64,000 nt of DNA from NCBI RefSeq assembly GCF_019083965.1, contig NZ_JAHRCY010000003.1, forward strand, positions 508,706-572,705, written 5' to 3'. Positions 17,147 through 26,510 of the stretch are shown piece after piece; the first letter of the stretch is position 1, and every line of letters begins with the position of its first letter. The translations under genes were made by a program, and so were the position numbers. This DNA comes from Catellatospora tritici. Lineage in GTDB: Bacteria; Actinomycetota; Actinomycetes; Mycobacteriales; Micromonosporaceae. The notes beneath the pieces were generated by a model, which made no database searches, was not told the DNA's origin, and saw only the letters and a list, made by a program, of their open reading frames with translations.

Positions 17147-17884
17147 TCAGTCGGTGAGGCGGATGGAGGTGCGGGGGATGGCGTTGGTGTAGCCGAGGCG
17201 CTGGTAGAGGCGGATCGCGCCGGTGTTGTCGGCCATCACGCCCAGCGAGCACAACCCGAACTCCGCCAGCAGCAGCCGGGTCACCGCGGCGGTGAGCGCC
17301 GCGCCGTAGCCACAGCCCTGCCGGTCGGCGGCCACCCCGATCCCGGCGAGGAAACCGACGTCGTGGGCGGAGCGGTCCCCGGCCACGGCGACGAGCCGGT
17401 CGCCCTCGCTGATGCCGTACCAGCGGCGGATGCGCGGGTCGCCGGGGCGGCTGGTGCTGTGCGGCAGCGCCTCGTCGAGCACCGCGTCCACGGCCGCGTG
17501 TTCGTCCGGGTCGAGGGCGCGTACCGAGGCCTCCCCGGGCAGCGGCTGCGGGGCGAGCGTGGTCCACATGAAGTCCCAGTCGTCCTGGATCACCACGGGC
17601 AGCCGCCGTGCGACCGCCTCGGCGGGGACGCGGGGCAGGTGCAGCCACCGGGTCTGGGCCAGTGCGCCGGCGTCCGCCAGCTGTCCGAACACCTCGATCG
17701 CCGCGTGGGTGTCGCCGAGTGAGGCCGCGACCGGGCCCCACGGGCCGAGCGCGGTCCAGACCAGGGCGCCGTCGTGTTCGTAGCCGTGAACCTCGGCGCC
17801 TCCGGCGGTCAGCCGGGCGTAGGGGTGCGCGTCGAGCCGGTCCAGCAGAGCGGGGCGCCCGGTGAGAACGGGGTGCAGGGGCAT
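17147..17884 (-). CDS. GNAT-family N-acetyltransferase
   Basis: A 245-residue protein with a C-terminal GNAT acyl-CoA-binding core: a beta strand with VGFLAGIGVAADRQGCGYG (motif A, near 180-200), then LGVMADNTGAIRLYQRLGY (motif B). The N-terminal half, about 120 residues, is less conserved and may be a degenerate second GNAT domain. The substrate is unknown. The ATG at 17884 is favoured because TAGGGT lies 7 nt upstream (leaderless arrangement). A GTG 9 nt further upstream is the alternative. Confidence 0.85.
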   Translation of the reverse strand: MPLHPVLTGRPALLDRLDAHPYARLTAGGAEVHGYEHDGALVWTALGPWGPVAASLGDTHAAIEVFGQLADAGALAQTRWLHLPRVPAEAVARRLPVVIQDDWDFMWTTLAPQPLPGEASVRALDPDEHAAVDAVLDEALPHSTSRPGDPRIRRWYGISEGDRLVAVAGDRSAHDVGFLAGIGVAADRQGCGYGAALTAAVTRLLLAEFGLCSLGVMADNTGAIRLYQRLGYTNAIPRTSIRLTD

Positions 17885-17891
17885 GGCCGTC

Positions 17892-17897
17892 ACCCTA
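17892..17897 (-). promoter_or_regulatory. -10 element for leaderless GNAT gene
   Basis: On the minus strand TAGGGT is followed by 7 nt and the ATG at 17884. No ribosome-binding site is visible. Confidence 0.45.
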
Positions 17898-17978
17898 ACC
17901 GGGCACTGCCCAGCGCCGGTCAGGGGCGGTGACGGTCACTCACGAAGATCGGCTGAGGCGCGCGGCGGGGGCGCCGGG

Positions 17979-17984
17979 TATCGT
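17979..17984 (+). promoter_or_regulatory. -10 element for leaderless rarA
   Basis: TATCGT lies 7 nt before the ATG at 17992. The absence of a Shine-Dalgarno site and the TANNNT spacing support a leaderless transcript and fix the start. Confidence 0.55.
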
Positions 17985-17991
17985 CTGCGTG

Positions 17992-19395
17992 ATGCATGAC
18001 GAAGGCCTGTTCCCGTTGGAGCCCGCGCCGCCGGCGCACCGGGGCGCCGCGCCAGGGTTCGAGACGCCTTCGGCCGACGCACCCCTCGCCGTGCGCATGC
18101 GTCCGGCCAGCCTGGACGAGCTGGTCGGGCAGGAGCACCTGCTGGCGCCGGGAGCGCCGCTGCGCCGCCTGGTCGCCGGGGGCGCGCCCATGTCGGTGAT
18201 CCTGTGGGGACCGCCCGGCAGTGGCAAGACCACCATCGCGCACCTGGTCGCCGGGGCCGACGACCGCACCTTCGTGGCGATGTCGGCGCTGACCGCCGGG
18301 GTCAAGGAGGTGCGCGAGGTCATCGACACCGCGCGCCGACGCCGCCGCTCCGGGGGCGCCCCGACCGTGCTGTTCATCGACGAGGTGCACCGCTTCACCA
18401 AGACCCAGCAGGACTCGCTGCTGGCCGCGGTCGAGGACCGTACCGTCACGCTGCTGGCGGCGACGACGGAGAACCCGTACTTCTCGGTGATCTCGCCGCT
18501 GCTGTCGCGCTGCGTGCTGCTGACCCTCAAGCCGCTGGACGACGCGGCGGTGCGGGCGCTGGTGCGCCGCGCGCTGACCGACGAGCGCGGGCTGGGCGGT
18601 GCGGTCACGCTGGCCGCCGACGCCGAGGACCATCTGGTACGGCTGGCCGGCGGCGACGTGCGCAAGGCGCTGACCGCGCTGGAGGCGGCGGCCGGGTCGG
18701 CGCTCGCGCTGGCCGAGGACGGCACCATCCCCGAGATCGACCTGGCCACGGCCGAACGGGCGGTGGACACCGCGGCGCTGCGCTACGACCGGGCCGGTGA
18801 CGCGCACTACGACGTGATCAGCGCGTTCATCAAGAGCATGCGCGGCTCGGACGTGGACGCCGCCGTGCACTACCTGGCCCGGATGCTGACGGCCGGTGAG
18901 GACCCGCGTTTCATCGCCCGCCGTCTGATCATCTTCGCGTCCGAGGACGTCGGCCTGGCCGACCCGACGGCACTGACCGCGGCCACCAACGCCTCGTACG
19001 CGGTGCAGCACGTGGGCCTGCCCGAGGCGCAGCTCAACCTGGCCCAGGCCGTGATCCACCTGGCCACCGCGCCCAAGTCCAACGCGGTCACCACGGCGAT
19101 CTTCACCGCGATCGCGGACGTGCGCGCGGGCAAGGCCGGGGCGGTGCCCGCGCACCTGCGCGACGCGCACTACGCCGGGTCGAAAGGGCTGGGCCACGGC
19201 ATCGGCTACCGCTACCCGCACGACGACGCCCGAGGTGTCGTGGCACAGCAGTACCCACCCGACGAACTGGTCGGGGTCGACTACTACCGTCCGTCCGGAC
19301 ACGGCACCGAGCGGCAGATCGCCGAGCGGCTGCCGAAGCTGCGCCACGCCGTACGCGGCGGCGGGGCGGCGAAGGCAGGGGAGGAGAGCCGATGA
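17992..19395 (+). CDS. rarA: replication-associated recombination AAA+ ATPase RarA (MgsA)
   Basis: A 467-residue AAA+ protein of the RarA/MgsA/WRNIP1 family, which acts at stalled replication forks. Walker A is GPPGSGKT (73-80). Walker B is [10 protein letters not shown], followed by sensor 1 [13 protein letters not shown] and the arginine-finger region SRC. The C-terminal tetramerisation domain contains [17 protein letters not shown] and the family motif YPHDD. The ATG at 17992 is preferred to an in-frame GTG at 17929 because of the leaderless promoter. Its stop overlaps the next ATG by 4 nt. Confidence 0.94.
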   Translation: MHDEGLFPLEPAPPAHRGAAPGFETPSADAPLAVRMRPASLDELVGQEHLLAPGAPLRRLVAGGAPMSVILWGPPGSGKTTIAHLVAGADDRTFVAMSALTAGVKEVREVIDTARRRRRSGGAPTVLFIDEVHRFTKTQQDSLLAAVEDRTVTLLAATTENPYFSVISPLLSRCVLLTLKPLDDAAVRALVRRALTDERGLGGAVTLAADAEDHLVRLAGGDVRKALTALEAAAGSALALAEDGTIPEIDLATAERAVDTAALRYDRAGDAHYDVISAFIKSMRGSDVDAAVHYLARMLTAGEDPRFIARRLIIFASEDVGLADPTALTAATNASYAVQHVGLPEAQLNLAQAVIHLATAPKSNAVTTAIFTAIADVRAGKAGAVPAHLRDAHYAGSKGLGHGIGYRYPHDDARGVVAQQYPPDELVGVDYYRPSGHGTERQIAERLPKLRHAVRGGGAAKAGEESR

Positions 19396-21632
19396 GCAGG
19401 TCACGTGACGACGCCACCGACGGTCGCGGCCGCAAGAAGGGCCGCGGCGAGGCCGAGGAGGTCTCCCAGGAGGAGACCGGGTGGCTCGACGACCTGCGCA
19501 GCGCCAAGCAGGGCAAGGACCAGTTCGACGACGGTGACTTCACCGAGGGCGGCAGCAACCGCTGGAGCAAGCTGAGCGCCCTCAGCGACGACGCCCCCGC
19601 CCGTCCGGGCGCGACCGGACCTGCCCGTGGCGCCGACGCCGGGCGCCGCCGCGGCGAGGACGAGCCCGCGGCCGGGCGTCGGCGGGCCGACGACGAGCCG
19701 ACCGGTGGAGTTCGACGGCGTGGCGAGGACGAGTCCACGTCCGGCCGTCGCCGGACCGAGGAGCCGCCCGCCGGTGGTCGCCGTCGGGTGGAGGACGATC
19801 TGCCCGCCGGTACTCGTCGTCATGTCGAGGACGAGCCGCCCGGTGGTGGTCGTCGTCGGTTGGACGATGAGCCGTCGGGTGCCGGGCGTCGGCGTGCCGA
19901 CGACGAGCCGACCGGTGGCATCCGACGTCGGGCCGAGGACGAGTCGACGCTGTCCGGTCGTCGCCGGGCGGAGGAGCCGCCCGCCGGTGGTCGCCGTCGG
20001 GTGGAGGACGATCTGCCCGCCGGTGCCCGTCGCCGCGTCGAGGACGAGCCGACCGGTGGTGGTCGTCGTCGGTTGGACGATGAGCCGTCGGGTGCCGGGC
20101 GTCGGCGTGCCGACGACGAGCCGACCGGTGGCATCCGGCGCCGGGCCGAGGACGAGTCGCCGACCGGACGGCGGCGGGCCGAGGACGAGTCGCCGACCGG
20201 ACGGCGGCGGGCCGAGGAGGAGCCGCGGCGTGGTTTCGGTGAGCCGGATCCGTCGCGCCGGGTGCCGCCACCGGTGGAGCCGCCGGTCGGGCGTCGTCCC
20301 GATCCGGCTCCGGTGCGCAAGCCCAGCACCGAACCTCCGCTGGTGCGTCGCCGTGAGATCGACCTGACCGGTGACCTGCCCCGGATCACCAACACGCCGC
20401 CCGCTGACGGTCCGCGCGGCGGGGTGCGCCCGCCCGTTGCTCCCGGTGGTGCCGTGCCGCCCGGCCCGCCCGTGGGCCCGATGCCCGGCTCGCCCTCGGT
20501 ACGGACCGGCCGTCCGGTTGAGCCGCGTGGCGATGCCGGACGCCCGACCGCACCGGCGCGCCCGGACCGCTCAGCCGCTCCGGTGTCCCCGGCCCGCCCG
20601 CCGCGCGGGACAGCCGACCGCGGCCCCGCCGTACCCGGCGGTCCTGGCGCTCCCGTCGGTCCCGCCGGTCCTGGCGCCCCCGTCGGTCCCGGCGGTCCCG
20701 TCGGTCCCGGCGGTCCGGTTGGCCCCGGTGGCCCAGGTGGCGGTATGGCCATGCCCGGCTTCGGTGGGCTGCCCGGCGAGGCGCTGGTGCCCGCGGGTGG
20801 CGCACCCGGCGGGGGCAAGCGGCCGCCCGTGCAGCCGATCGCGGTACGCCCGCCGGACCCGGCCGCCGTCGTGCCGCCCGGTGACCGCCGCCCCGGCCTG
20901 GCGGTCGGGGTGGAGGTCATTCGCGGGGCCCGCTCGGAGGTGCGCAAGCAGCTGCGCGAGCAGCAGCGGCTGCGGATGTGGACGCTGATCGCGCTGGTCG
21001 TGCTGGTCGTCGGCGCGTTGCCGTTCTACTTCGTGCTGCGCGCGGCGACCCGCGACCCGGTGCTGACCGCGCTCGACGCGCTCGAGGTGCCGTCGTGGGC
21101 GGTGATGTCGGACAAGACCGTCGACAACATCTCCGGCAGCCGCTGGTGCCTGATGGAGTGTCGTTACCGCGAGCGCTCGCTGCAGTCGCAGCGGGAGGAC
21201 GCCGAGACCGCCAAGGCGTACGAGCAGGCGCTGACCGATGCCGGATGGGTCCGGTGGCAGGTGTCCAGCTGCCAGGCCGAGGGCACCGGTGTGTACTCCT
21301 GCTGGCGCCGCGACGAGTTCACCCTGGACCTGTGGGTACGTCCGATCACCACCGAGCAGTGCACCGAGCTGCTGCGTAACCGGCCCCCGGGCGGACCGGC
21401 CGACCCGAGCGCCTCGCCCGGCGCCGAACCGGCCCCGGACGCGTCGCCGAGTTCGTCGCTGCCCGCGGAGTGCCAGGGCTCGCAGGTCACGCTGAAGGTG
21501 GTCAACACGATCGCCGACGAGCGGATCGGGCACGAGAACGAGCCGACCGGCGACCCCGAGGGCGGAACCGGCGACGAGGAGCCGGAGCCGGACGCCTCGG
21601 GGCTCCCGTCGCCGACACCGTCGGCGGGCTGA
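19392..21632 (+). CDS. repeat-rich single-pass membrane protein
   Basis: A 746-residue protein with no family I recognise. Residues about 85-300 are a highly charged, imperfectly repeated region ([15 protein letters not shown] units, Arg/Asp/Glu/Gly/Pro). A Pro/Gly-rich region follows (about 300-500), with collagen-like [11 protein letters not shown] near 420-445. One membrane helix spans about 527-549 ([19 protein letters not shown]). The extracytoplasmic C-terminus (about 550-746) has a small Cys-containing domain ([29 protein letters not shown]) and an acidic Pro/Ser tail. It is translationally coupled to rarA, though a functional link is not evident. The long disordered cytoplasmic part and extracellular domain suggest an envelope or scaffold role. 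Confidence 0.8.
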   Translation: MSRSRDDATDGRGRKKGRGEAEEVSQEETGWLDDLRSAKQGKDQFDDGDFTEGGSNRWSKLSALSDDAPARPGATGPARGADAGRRRGEDEPAAGRRRADDEPTGGVRRRGEDESTSGRRRTEEPPAGGRRRVEDDLPAGTRRHVEDEPPGGGRRRLDDEPSGAGRRRADDEPTGGIRRRAEDESTLSGRRRAEEPPAGGRRRVEDDLPAGARRRVEDEPTGGGRRRLDDEPSGAGRRRADDEPTGGIRRRAEDESPTGRRRAEDESPTGRRRAEEEPRRGFGEPDPSRRVPPPVEPPVGRRPDPAPVRKPSTEPPLVRRREIDLTGDLPRITNTPPADGPRGGVRPPVAPGGAVPPGPPVGPMPGSPSVRTGRPVEPRGDAGRPTAPARPDRSAAPVSPARPPRGTADRGPAVPGGPGAPVGPAGPGAPVGPGGPVGPGGPVGPGGPGGGMAMPGFGGLPGEALVPAGGAPGGGKRPPVQPIAVRPPDPAAVVPPGDRRPGLAVGVEVIRGARSEVRKQLREQQRLRMWTLIALVVLVVGALPFYFVLRAATRDPVLTALDALEVPSWAVMSDKTVDNISGSRWCLMECRYRERSLQSQREDAETAKAYEQALTDAGWVRWQVSSCQAEGTGVYSCWRRDEFTLDLWVRPITTEQCTELLRNRPPGGPADPSASPGAEPAPDASPSSSLPAECQGSQVTLKVVNTIADERIGHENEPTGDPEGGTGDEEPEPDASGLPSPTPSAG
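19758..20160 (+). repeat. 213-bp period imperfect coding duplication
   Basis: GAGGAGCCGC at 19758 recurs at 19971, and GGCATCCG at 19917 recurs at 20130, both offset by 213 bp (71 codons). The sequence between is nearly the same, so a segment of about 190 bp in the charged region of the membrane protein has been duplicated in frame. Confidence 0.8.
20145..20204 (+). repeat. 30-bp exact in-frame tandem repeat
   Basis: A 30-bp unit beginning GCCGAGGACGAGTCGCCGAC is repeated exactly at 20145-20174 and 20175-20204, with a partial third copy following. Each unit encodes ten residues ([10 protein letters not shown]). Exact copies indicate recent slippage or unequal exchange. Confidence 0.9.
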
Positions 21633-21707
21633 GGTCCATCTGCCGCGCCGCGCGGACAGACGGGCGGTAGGGTCAGGCGTCGGACAATACGGTGTGGAGG
21701 CTTGGGG

Positions 21708-22160
21708 ATGTCTGGAGGCGAGATCGCGGCGTTGATCGCGGCCGGCGCTTTCGCGATGCTGGTGCTGGTGCTCGCGGTGCCCATCCTGCGGCTGCGGCAC
21801 ACGGTCGACGCCGCGACGGTGACGCTGCGGCAGGTCAGCCAGAAGACGGGGCCGATCCTGGACAACGTCAACCTGACCGTGGACAACGTCAACACGGCGC
21901 TGGGTCAGGCGCAGGTGACCCTCGATGGGGTCAACGTGCAGCTGGCCAAGGTCGACGTGGTGACCCAGCACCTGGCGGCGACCACGGCGAACGTGTCGAA
22001 CCTGGTCAGCGTCGTGAGCGCGACCGCGGCCAGCCCGCTGGTGAAGGCGGCCGCGTTCACGTACGGGGTGCGCCGGGCGTCCGCCGCGCGCAAGCAGGCC
22101 GACGAGGAGCGCTCGGTGCGCGACGAGCTCAAGTCGCGCAAGCGCACCCGGCGGGGCTGA
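21708..22160 (+). CDS. DUF948 domain-containing membrane protein
   Basis: A 150-residue protein with one N-terminal membrane helix (about 5-28). An extended amphipathic, probably coiled-coil region follows (about 32-110), with repeated hydrophobic/Asn spacing (ILDNVNLTVDNVNTALGQ). It ends in a basic tail. This matches actinobacterial DUF948 proteins, which usually sit between rarA/rpsD and alaS; their function is unknown. The ATG at 21708 is chosen because GGAGG is 7 nt upstream; an in-frame TTG two codons earlier is too close to that site. Confidence 0.85.
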   Translation: MSGGEIAALIAAGAFAMLVLVLAVPILRLRHTVDAATVTLRQVSQKTGPILDNVNLTVDNVNTALGQAQVTLDGVNVQLAKVDVVTQHLAATTANVSNLVSVVSATAASPLVKAAAFTYGVRRASAARKQADEERSVRDELKSRKRTRRG

Positions 22161-22161
22161 C

Positions 22162-22479
22162 ATGTTCCGCAGGCTGCTGTGGCTGGGCGTCGGCATCGGC
22201 ATCGGCGTCGTGGTGGTGCGGGTGGTGACCCGCCAGGCGAAGAAGTTCACCCCGGCCGGGCTGGCCGGCTCGGCGCAGGAGTCGCTGGGCGGCATGGCCG
22301 GTTCGGTGCGCGGGTTCCTCGACGACGTGCGCGACGGGATGACCGAGCGCGAGGACGAGATCCTGGCGGCGTTCAGCGACGGGGTGTCGCTGGAGCAGGT
22401 GCAGCTGCCCTGGGCGCGCGGGGTGGGCACGCGGTTCAACCAGTTCAAACACGAGCTGGGCGAGTACTACGAGAAGTAG
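22162..22479 (+). CDS. DUF6167-like small membrane protein
   Basis: A 105-residue protein with an N-terminal membrane helix (about 3-22, LLWLGVGIGIGVVVVRVV), basic residues, and a mostly helical acidic C-terminus (FLDDVRDGMTEREDEILAAF). It resembles the small protein (DUF6167) that follows the DUF948 gene in streptomycetes. It starts 1 nt after the preceding stop, so the two are co-expressed. Function is unknown. Confidence 0.8.
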   Translation: MFRRLLWLGVGIGIGVVVVRVVTRQAKKFTPAGLAGSAQESLGGMAGSVRGFLDDVRDGMTEREDEILAAFSDGVSLEQVQLPWARGVGTRFNQFKHELGEYYEK

Positions 22480-22512
22480 GCACGGCGGTGGCCTGGCCAC
22501 CGCAGCACGTCC

Positions 22513-22548
22513 GGAGGGCGCTTTCCGTGAATGTCGGAGGCGCCCTTC
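22513..22548 (+). terminator. candidate terminator at the expected alaS position
   Basis: GGAGGGCGC (22513-22521) pairs with GCGCCCTTC (22540-22548) with one G-U pair and an 18-nt loop. It follows the DUF6167-like gene, where alaS would be expected in related chromosomes. It probably separates the DUF operon from ruvX. Confidence 0.45.
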
Positions 22549-22594
22549 GTGGTGTGCGGGGACGATGACGAGGACGAGCGCAGGGGTGAGGGTC

Positions 22595-23053
22595 ATGGCG
22601 TGGAGCAGGGGTGTACGGCTGGGCGTGGACGTCGGCACGGTGCGGGTGGGGGTCGCGGTGTGCGATCCGGACGGGATCCTGGCCACGCCGTTGGTGACGG
22701 TGGCACGCCGTCTGGAAACGGATGAATCTGTCATACCGGCTGATATGTTGGAGATCGCGCGCCTGGTGGCCGACCACGGCACGGTGGAGGTGGTGGTGGG
22801 GCTCCCGCTCAACCTCGCCGGAGTCGAGGGCCCGGCCGCCACGCACGCGCGGGCATACGCCGACAGGCTGGCCGCGGTCATCGCGCCGGTGCCGGTGGTG
22901 CTCACCGACGAGAGGATGTCCACGGTCGCGGCGACCCGGCGTCTCTCCGACCGCGGCGTCAAGGGCAAGCGGCAGCGAGCTGTCGTCGACCAGGCCGCCG
23001 CGGTGGAGATCCTGCAGGGGTGGCTCGACCTGCAGCGAAGGCGAGCAGGATGA
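22595..23053 (+). CDS. ruvX: RuvX/YqgF-type nuclease (pre-16S rRNA processing, Holliday-junction resolvase fold)
   Basis: A 152-residue RNase H-like protein. The first catalytic Asp is in RLGVDVGTVRVGVAV, GLPLNLAG supplies the central motif, and LTDERMSTVAA contains the acidic Glu region. Family members process the 5' end of 16S rRNA. The ATG at 22595 is preferred over an in-frame ATG at 22565 because AGGGG is 8 nt upstream. It overlaps the first mltG by 4 nt, the usual arrangement. Confidence 0.93.
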   Translation: MAWSRGVRLGVDVGTVRVGVAVCDPDGILATPLVTVARRLETDESVIPADMLEIARLVADHGTVEVVVGLPLNLAGVEGPAATHARAYADRLAAVIAPVPVVLTDERMSTVAATRRLSDRGVKGKRQRAVVDQAAAVEILQGWLDLQRRRAG

Positions 23054-24267
23054 TCGACGAACTGGACCTCGCGTTCGACGACGACCACAACGGTGACGGC
23101 ACCCGGCAGGGGCGCCGCAAGCAGCGCAAGCGACGGCGGCGCAGCCTGCGGCACACGCTGCTGGCGATGGGCATGACGGTGCTGCTGCTGATCGGTCTCG
23201 GGCTGGGAGCCTGGTTCGGGTACGCCAAGGTCCGTGACGCCTTCGTCACCCCCGACTACAGCACCTCCGCCCACGGTAGGGCGGTGTCGGTGGTGGTCCG
23301 GGCCGGGGACACCACCGCCGACATCGCCCGCGCGCTGACCGAGGCCGACGTGGTCAAGAGCGAGAAGGCGTTCGTCGAGGCGGGTGCGCGCAACCCCGAC
23401 GCGCTGCGCATCCAGCCCGGCCACTACACCCTGCGTACGCACATGAGCGCCGACGACGCGCTGAAGATGATGCTCGACCCGAAGAACCGCGTCGTCAACG
23501 GCGTGACCATCCCCGAGGGCCTGAGCACCTTCCGCGTCTACGAGCTGCTGGCGCAGAAGACGAAGATCCCGGCGGAGAAGTTCGCCGAGGCGGCCAAGGA
23601 CCCGGTCGCGTTGGGCGTGCCGGAGTGGTGGTTCAACCGCAGCGACAAGAAGCACTACCCGCCGTCGGTGGAGGGTTTCCTGTTCCCGGAGACCTACGAC
23701 TTCGCCCCGGACGCCGACGCCGAGACCATCCTGCGCACGATGGTCAACCACTTCCTGACCGTCACCGGCGAGCTGCACTACGCCGAGCAGGTGCAGTCCG
23801 AGCTGGGTGGGATCACGCCGTACGAGGCGCTGATCGTGGCCAGCCTCGCCCAGGCCGAGGCGGGCAACGCCGACGACCTCGGCAAGGTCGCCCGGGTCGC
23901 CTACAACCGGGTCTACAAGCGCACCGAGGACCTGACCTGCGCCTGCTTCCAGTTCGACGTGACCGTCAACTACGCCCGCGAACTCAAGGGCAAGGACCCC
24001 AAGGCGTCCAAGGACTTCAGCGTCGAGGAGCTGAACGACCCGAAGAACCCGTACGGCCGCAACGCCGAGGGCATGATCCCCACCCCGATCAACAACCCGG
24101 GCAAGGCCGCGCTGGAGGGGGCCATGGCGCCGCCGAAGGGGGACTGGTACTACTTCGTCGCCGTCGACAGGGCGGGCCACTCGGCCTTCTCGAAGACGTT
24201 CGAGCAGTTCTGCGAGGACAACGACAAGGCGGTCAAGAACGGGGTGCTCAAGCACAGCTCGTGCTGA
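23050..24267 (+). CDS. mltG: endolytic murein transglycosylase MltG (copy 1)
   Basis: A 405-residue membrane enzyme that cleaves nascent glycan strands and sets peptidoglycan chain length. A basic cytoplasmic N-terminus leads to one membrane helix (about 35-58), a LysM-like subdomain (VVRAGDTTADIARAL) and the YceG catalytic domain. The catalytic Glu is probably Glu270 in ASLAQAEAG; YNRVY and FQFDVTVNY follow. FLFPETYDF is also conserved. This copy is coupled to ruvX in the canonical position and is the most divergent of the three, with PINNPGKAAL where the others have ISNPGEAAL. It should be the ancestral gene. Confidence 0.93.
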   Translation: MIDELDLAFDDDHNGDGTRQGRRKQRKRRRRSLRHTLLAMGMTVLLLIGLGLGAWFGYAKVRDAFVTPDYSTSAHGRAVSVVVRAGDTTADIARALTEADVVKSEKAFVEAGARNPDALRIQPGHYTLRTHMSADDALKMMLDPKNRVVNGVTIPEGLSTFRVYELLAQKTKIPAEKFAEAAKDPVALGVPEWWFNRSDKKHYPPSVEGFLFPETYDFAPDADAETILRTMVNHFLTVTGELHYAEQVQSELGGITPYEALIVASLAQAEAGNADDLGKVARVAYNRVYKRTEDLTCACFQFDVTVNYARELKGKDPKASKDFSVEELNDPKNPYGRNAEGMIPTPINNPGKAALEGAMAPPKGDWYYFVAVDRAGHSAFSKTFEQFCEDNDKAVKNGVLKHSSC

Positions 24268-24398
24268 ACCGTCTCGTCCGTATTTGCGTAGAAGATGCCT
24301 GCGACCAGGGCATTTTCAGGCCATGCGCATGGCGCTCCGAGGAACGTTCGCGTGTAACGTAGCCGCCGTTGACGGACCCGTACACGAGAGGCGTTCAG

Positions 24399-25658
24399 AT
24401 GACGGACGAGCTGTTCCTGCCGTTCGACGAGCATCCTGACCGCGACCGGCGGCGGCGTCGGCACGCTGTCGAGGACCAACCTCGCGACCCCCGCCGCAAG
24501 AAGAAAAAGAAGAAGAAGCGCGGCCGCGGCCGCTCCTGGATGGCGCTGCTCCTCTCCGTGATCATGCTGGGGTGCCTGGGCGGCATCGGCTACTTTGGGT
24601 ACGACAAGATCTCCTCGTACTTCATCACTCCCGACTACACCACGGCCGCAGCCTCGGCTGAAGTTCAAATCGAGATCAAACCCCACGCGCAGGGTCTTGA
24701 TATGGCGAAGACACTCAAGGCTGCAGATGTCATCAAGAGCGAGAAGGCCTTCGTCGAAGCGTGGGACGCAAATCCGAAGGCAAAGACAATCCAGGCGGGG
24801 TTCTACAGACTGCGGGTGCAACTCAGCGGTGCCGATGCGATTCTGATGCTCCTGGATCCTAGGAACAGGATCGTCAAGGGCATCACCATCCCCGAGGGCA
24901 AGATCAGCCTCGAGATCTTCGACATCCTGTCCAAGGGCCTGGACATCCCCGTCGCCGACTTCGTCGCGGCCGCCAAGGACCCGATCGCGCTGGGCGTGCC
25001 GGACTGGTGGTTCAACCGCAAGGACAAGAAGCCCTCGGCCAAGGGCACCAAGGGCGCCATCGACGGCTTCCTGTTCCCGGCGACGTACGAGTTCCCGCCG
25101 AACGTGACGGCCAAGAGCGCCCTGCAGATCATGGTGCAGAAGTTCCTCGACGTCACCACGAAGATGGGCTTCGTCGACACGGTCCAGGCCGACCGCGGCA
25201 TCTCGCCGTACGAGGCACTGGTCGCGGCCTCCATCGCGCAGGCCGAGTCGGTCTTCGAGAAGGACATGGCCCCGGTCGCCCGGGTGCTCTACAACCGGGT
25301 CTACACCGGCGACTTCCCGTGCAACTGCCTGCAGATCGACAGCGCCGTCAACTACTGGATGCGCCTGTCGGGCAAGCTGCCCAAGGACTCCAACGACATC
25401 GTGCAGTCCGAGCAGCACAACAAGAAGGACCCGTACAACACCTTCGACTTCTCGGGCATGCCGCTGGGGCCGATCAGCAATCCGGGTGAAGCCGCGCTCA
25501 AGGGCGCCATGGACCCGCCCAAGAACGATTACATGTTCTTCATGACGATCGACTCCAAGGGCACCATGGGCTGGGCGAAGACCTGGTCGCAGCACCTGAC
25601 CAACATCCACAAGGCGTGCAGCAACGGCATCCTGTCGGGCGGGTCGTGCAACCAGTGA
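24399..25658 (+). CDS. mltG: endolytic murein transglycosylase MltG-like (copy 2)
   Basis: A 419-residue paralog. The cytoplasmic tail is strongly basic with a run of seven lysines (about 34-40), followed by a membrane helix (about 46-68) and a YceG domain with the catalytic-type Glu283 (ASIAQAES). YNRVY, LQIDSAVNY and ISNPGEAALKGAMDPP match copy 3 closely. About 24600-24870, covering the start of the extracytoplasmic part, is visibly less G+C-rich than its surroundings (the 60 bases from 24661 are 30/60 G+C by hand count) and uses otherwise rare codons. The ATG at 24399 has GAGAGG upstream. Its stop overlaps aroE by 4 nt. Confidence 0.92.
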   Translation: MTDELFLPFDEHPDRDRRRRRHAVEDQPRDPRRKKKKKKKRGRGRSWMALLLSVIMLGCLGGIGYFGYDKISSYFITPDYTTAAASAEVQIEIKPHAQGLDMAKTLKAADVIKSEKAFVEAWDANPKAKTIQAGFYRLRVQLSGADAILMLLDPRNRIVKGITIPEGKISLEIFDILSKGLDIPVADFVAAAKDPIALGVPDWWFNRKDKKPSAKGTKGAIDGFLFPATYEFPPNVTAKSALQIMVQKFLDVTTKMGFVDTVQADRGISPYEALVAASIAQAESVFEKDMAPVARVLYNRVYTGDFPCNCLQIDSAVNYWMRLSGKLPKDSNDIVQSEQHNKKDPYNTFDFSGMPLGPISNPGEAALKGAMDPPKNDYMFFMTIDSKGTMGWAKTWSQHLTNIHKACSNGILSGGSCNQ

Positions 25659-26476
25659 TCCAGCGCCGGGCCGCGGTGCTCGGCAAGCCGGTCGGCCACT
25701 CGCTGTCGCCCGTCCTGCACAACGCGGGATACGCGGCGGCGGGGCTGACCGGCTGGTCGTACACGGCGATCGAGTGCGCCGAGGCCGAGCTGCCCGACCT
25801 GGTGTCGGGCCTCGGCCCGGAGTGGGCTGGGCTGTCGCTGACCATGCCGCTCAAGGAGGTCGGCCTGACCGTGGCGACCGAGGTCCGGCCGGTGGCCGCG
25901 GCCCTGGGCGTCACGAACACCCTGGTCCGGCTGCCCGACGGCGGCTGGCGGGCCGACAACACCGACGTGCCCGGCATGGTCGCGTCGCTGCGCGAGGCCG
26001 GGGTCGACGCCGTGGCCGACGTCGCCGTGCTCGGCGCGGGCGGCACCGCCCGCGCCGCCGTCGCGGCCGCCGCCGAGCTCGGCGCGGACCGGGTCGTCGT
26101 CTACGCCCGCCGCCCCGAGGCGATCGACGAGCTGCGCCCGGTCGCCGAGCGGCTGGGCATAGCGCTGGCCGGGGCGGGCTGGGACCGCGCCGCCGACTGC
26201 GCCGCCGCCGACGTGGTCATCTCGACCGTGCCCAAGGGCGTCGCCGACTCACTCGACGTGCCGTGGCGGGCGGGCACCGTGCTGTTCGACGCGCTCTACC
26301 ACCCGTGGCCGACGCCGCTGGCCGCCTCGGCCCAGCGGGCGGGCTGCGGCATCGTGTCCGGCCTCGACCTGCTCTGGGCCCAGGCCCTGGGCCAGTTCGA
26401 GCAGTTCACCGGGGTCCCCGCCCCAGCCGGACCGATGCGCGAGGCGCTGCTCGCCGCATGGCGGGCCCGCGCCTGA
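25655..26476 (+). CDS. aroE: shikimate dehydrogenase
   Basis: A 273-residue NADP-dependent reductase converting 3-dehydroshikimate to shikimate. The substrate-binding motif SLSPVLHNAGY is near 16-26. The catalytic pair is Lys67 (LTMPLKEV) and Asp104 (ADNTDVPG). The NADP-binding loop is GAGGTARA and the cofactor-phosphate-contacting ARR follows in YARRPE. Its GTG overlaps the mltG copy 2 stop (GTGA), so in this genome aroE translation is coupled to an MltG paralog. It precedes mltG copy 3 and lies about 2.9 kb from aroC. Confidence 0.95.
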   Translation: MIQRRAAVLGKPVGHSLSPVLHNAGYAAAGLTGWSYTAIECAEAELPDLVSGLGPEWAGLSLTMPLKEVGLTVATEVRPVAAALGVTNTLVRLPDGGWRADNTDVPGMVASLREAGVDAVADVAVLGAGGTARAAVAAAAELGADRVVVYARRPEAIDELRPVAERLGIALAGAGWDRAADCAAADVVISTVPKGVADSLDVPWRAGTVLFDALYHPWPTPLAASAQRAGCGIVSGLDLLWAQALGQFEQFTGVPAPAGPMREALLAAWRARA

Positions 26477-26510
26477 CCCGTCGGCCGCCGCCCTTCGCCG
26501 CGCCGGTCCA

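Noticed and set aside
19392..20240. Charged repeat region as a separate repeat element or pseudogene
   Set aside because: The frame is open and continuous from a coupled ATG to the membrane helix and outer domain. All repeat units are multiples of three, so it is part of one gene.
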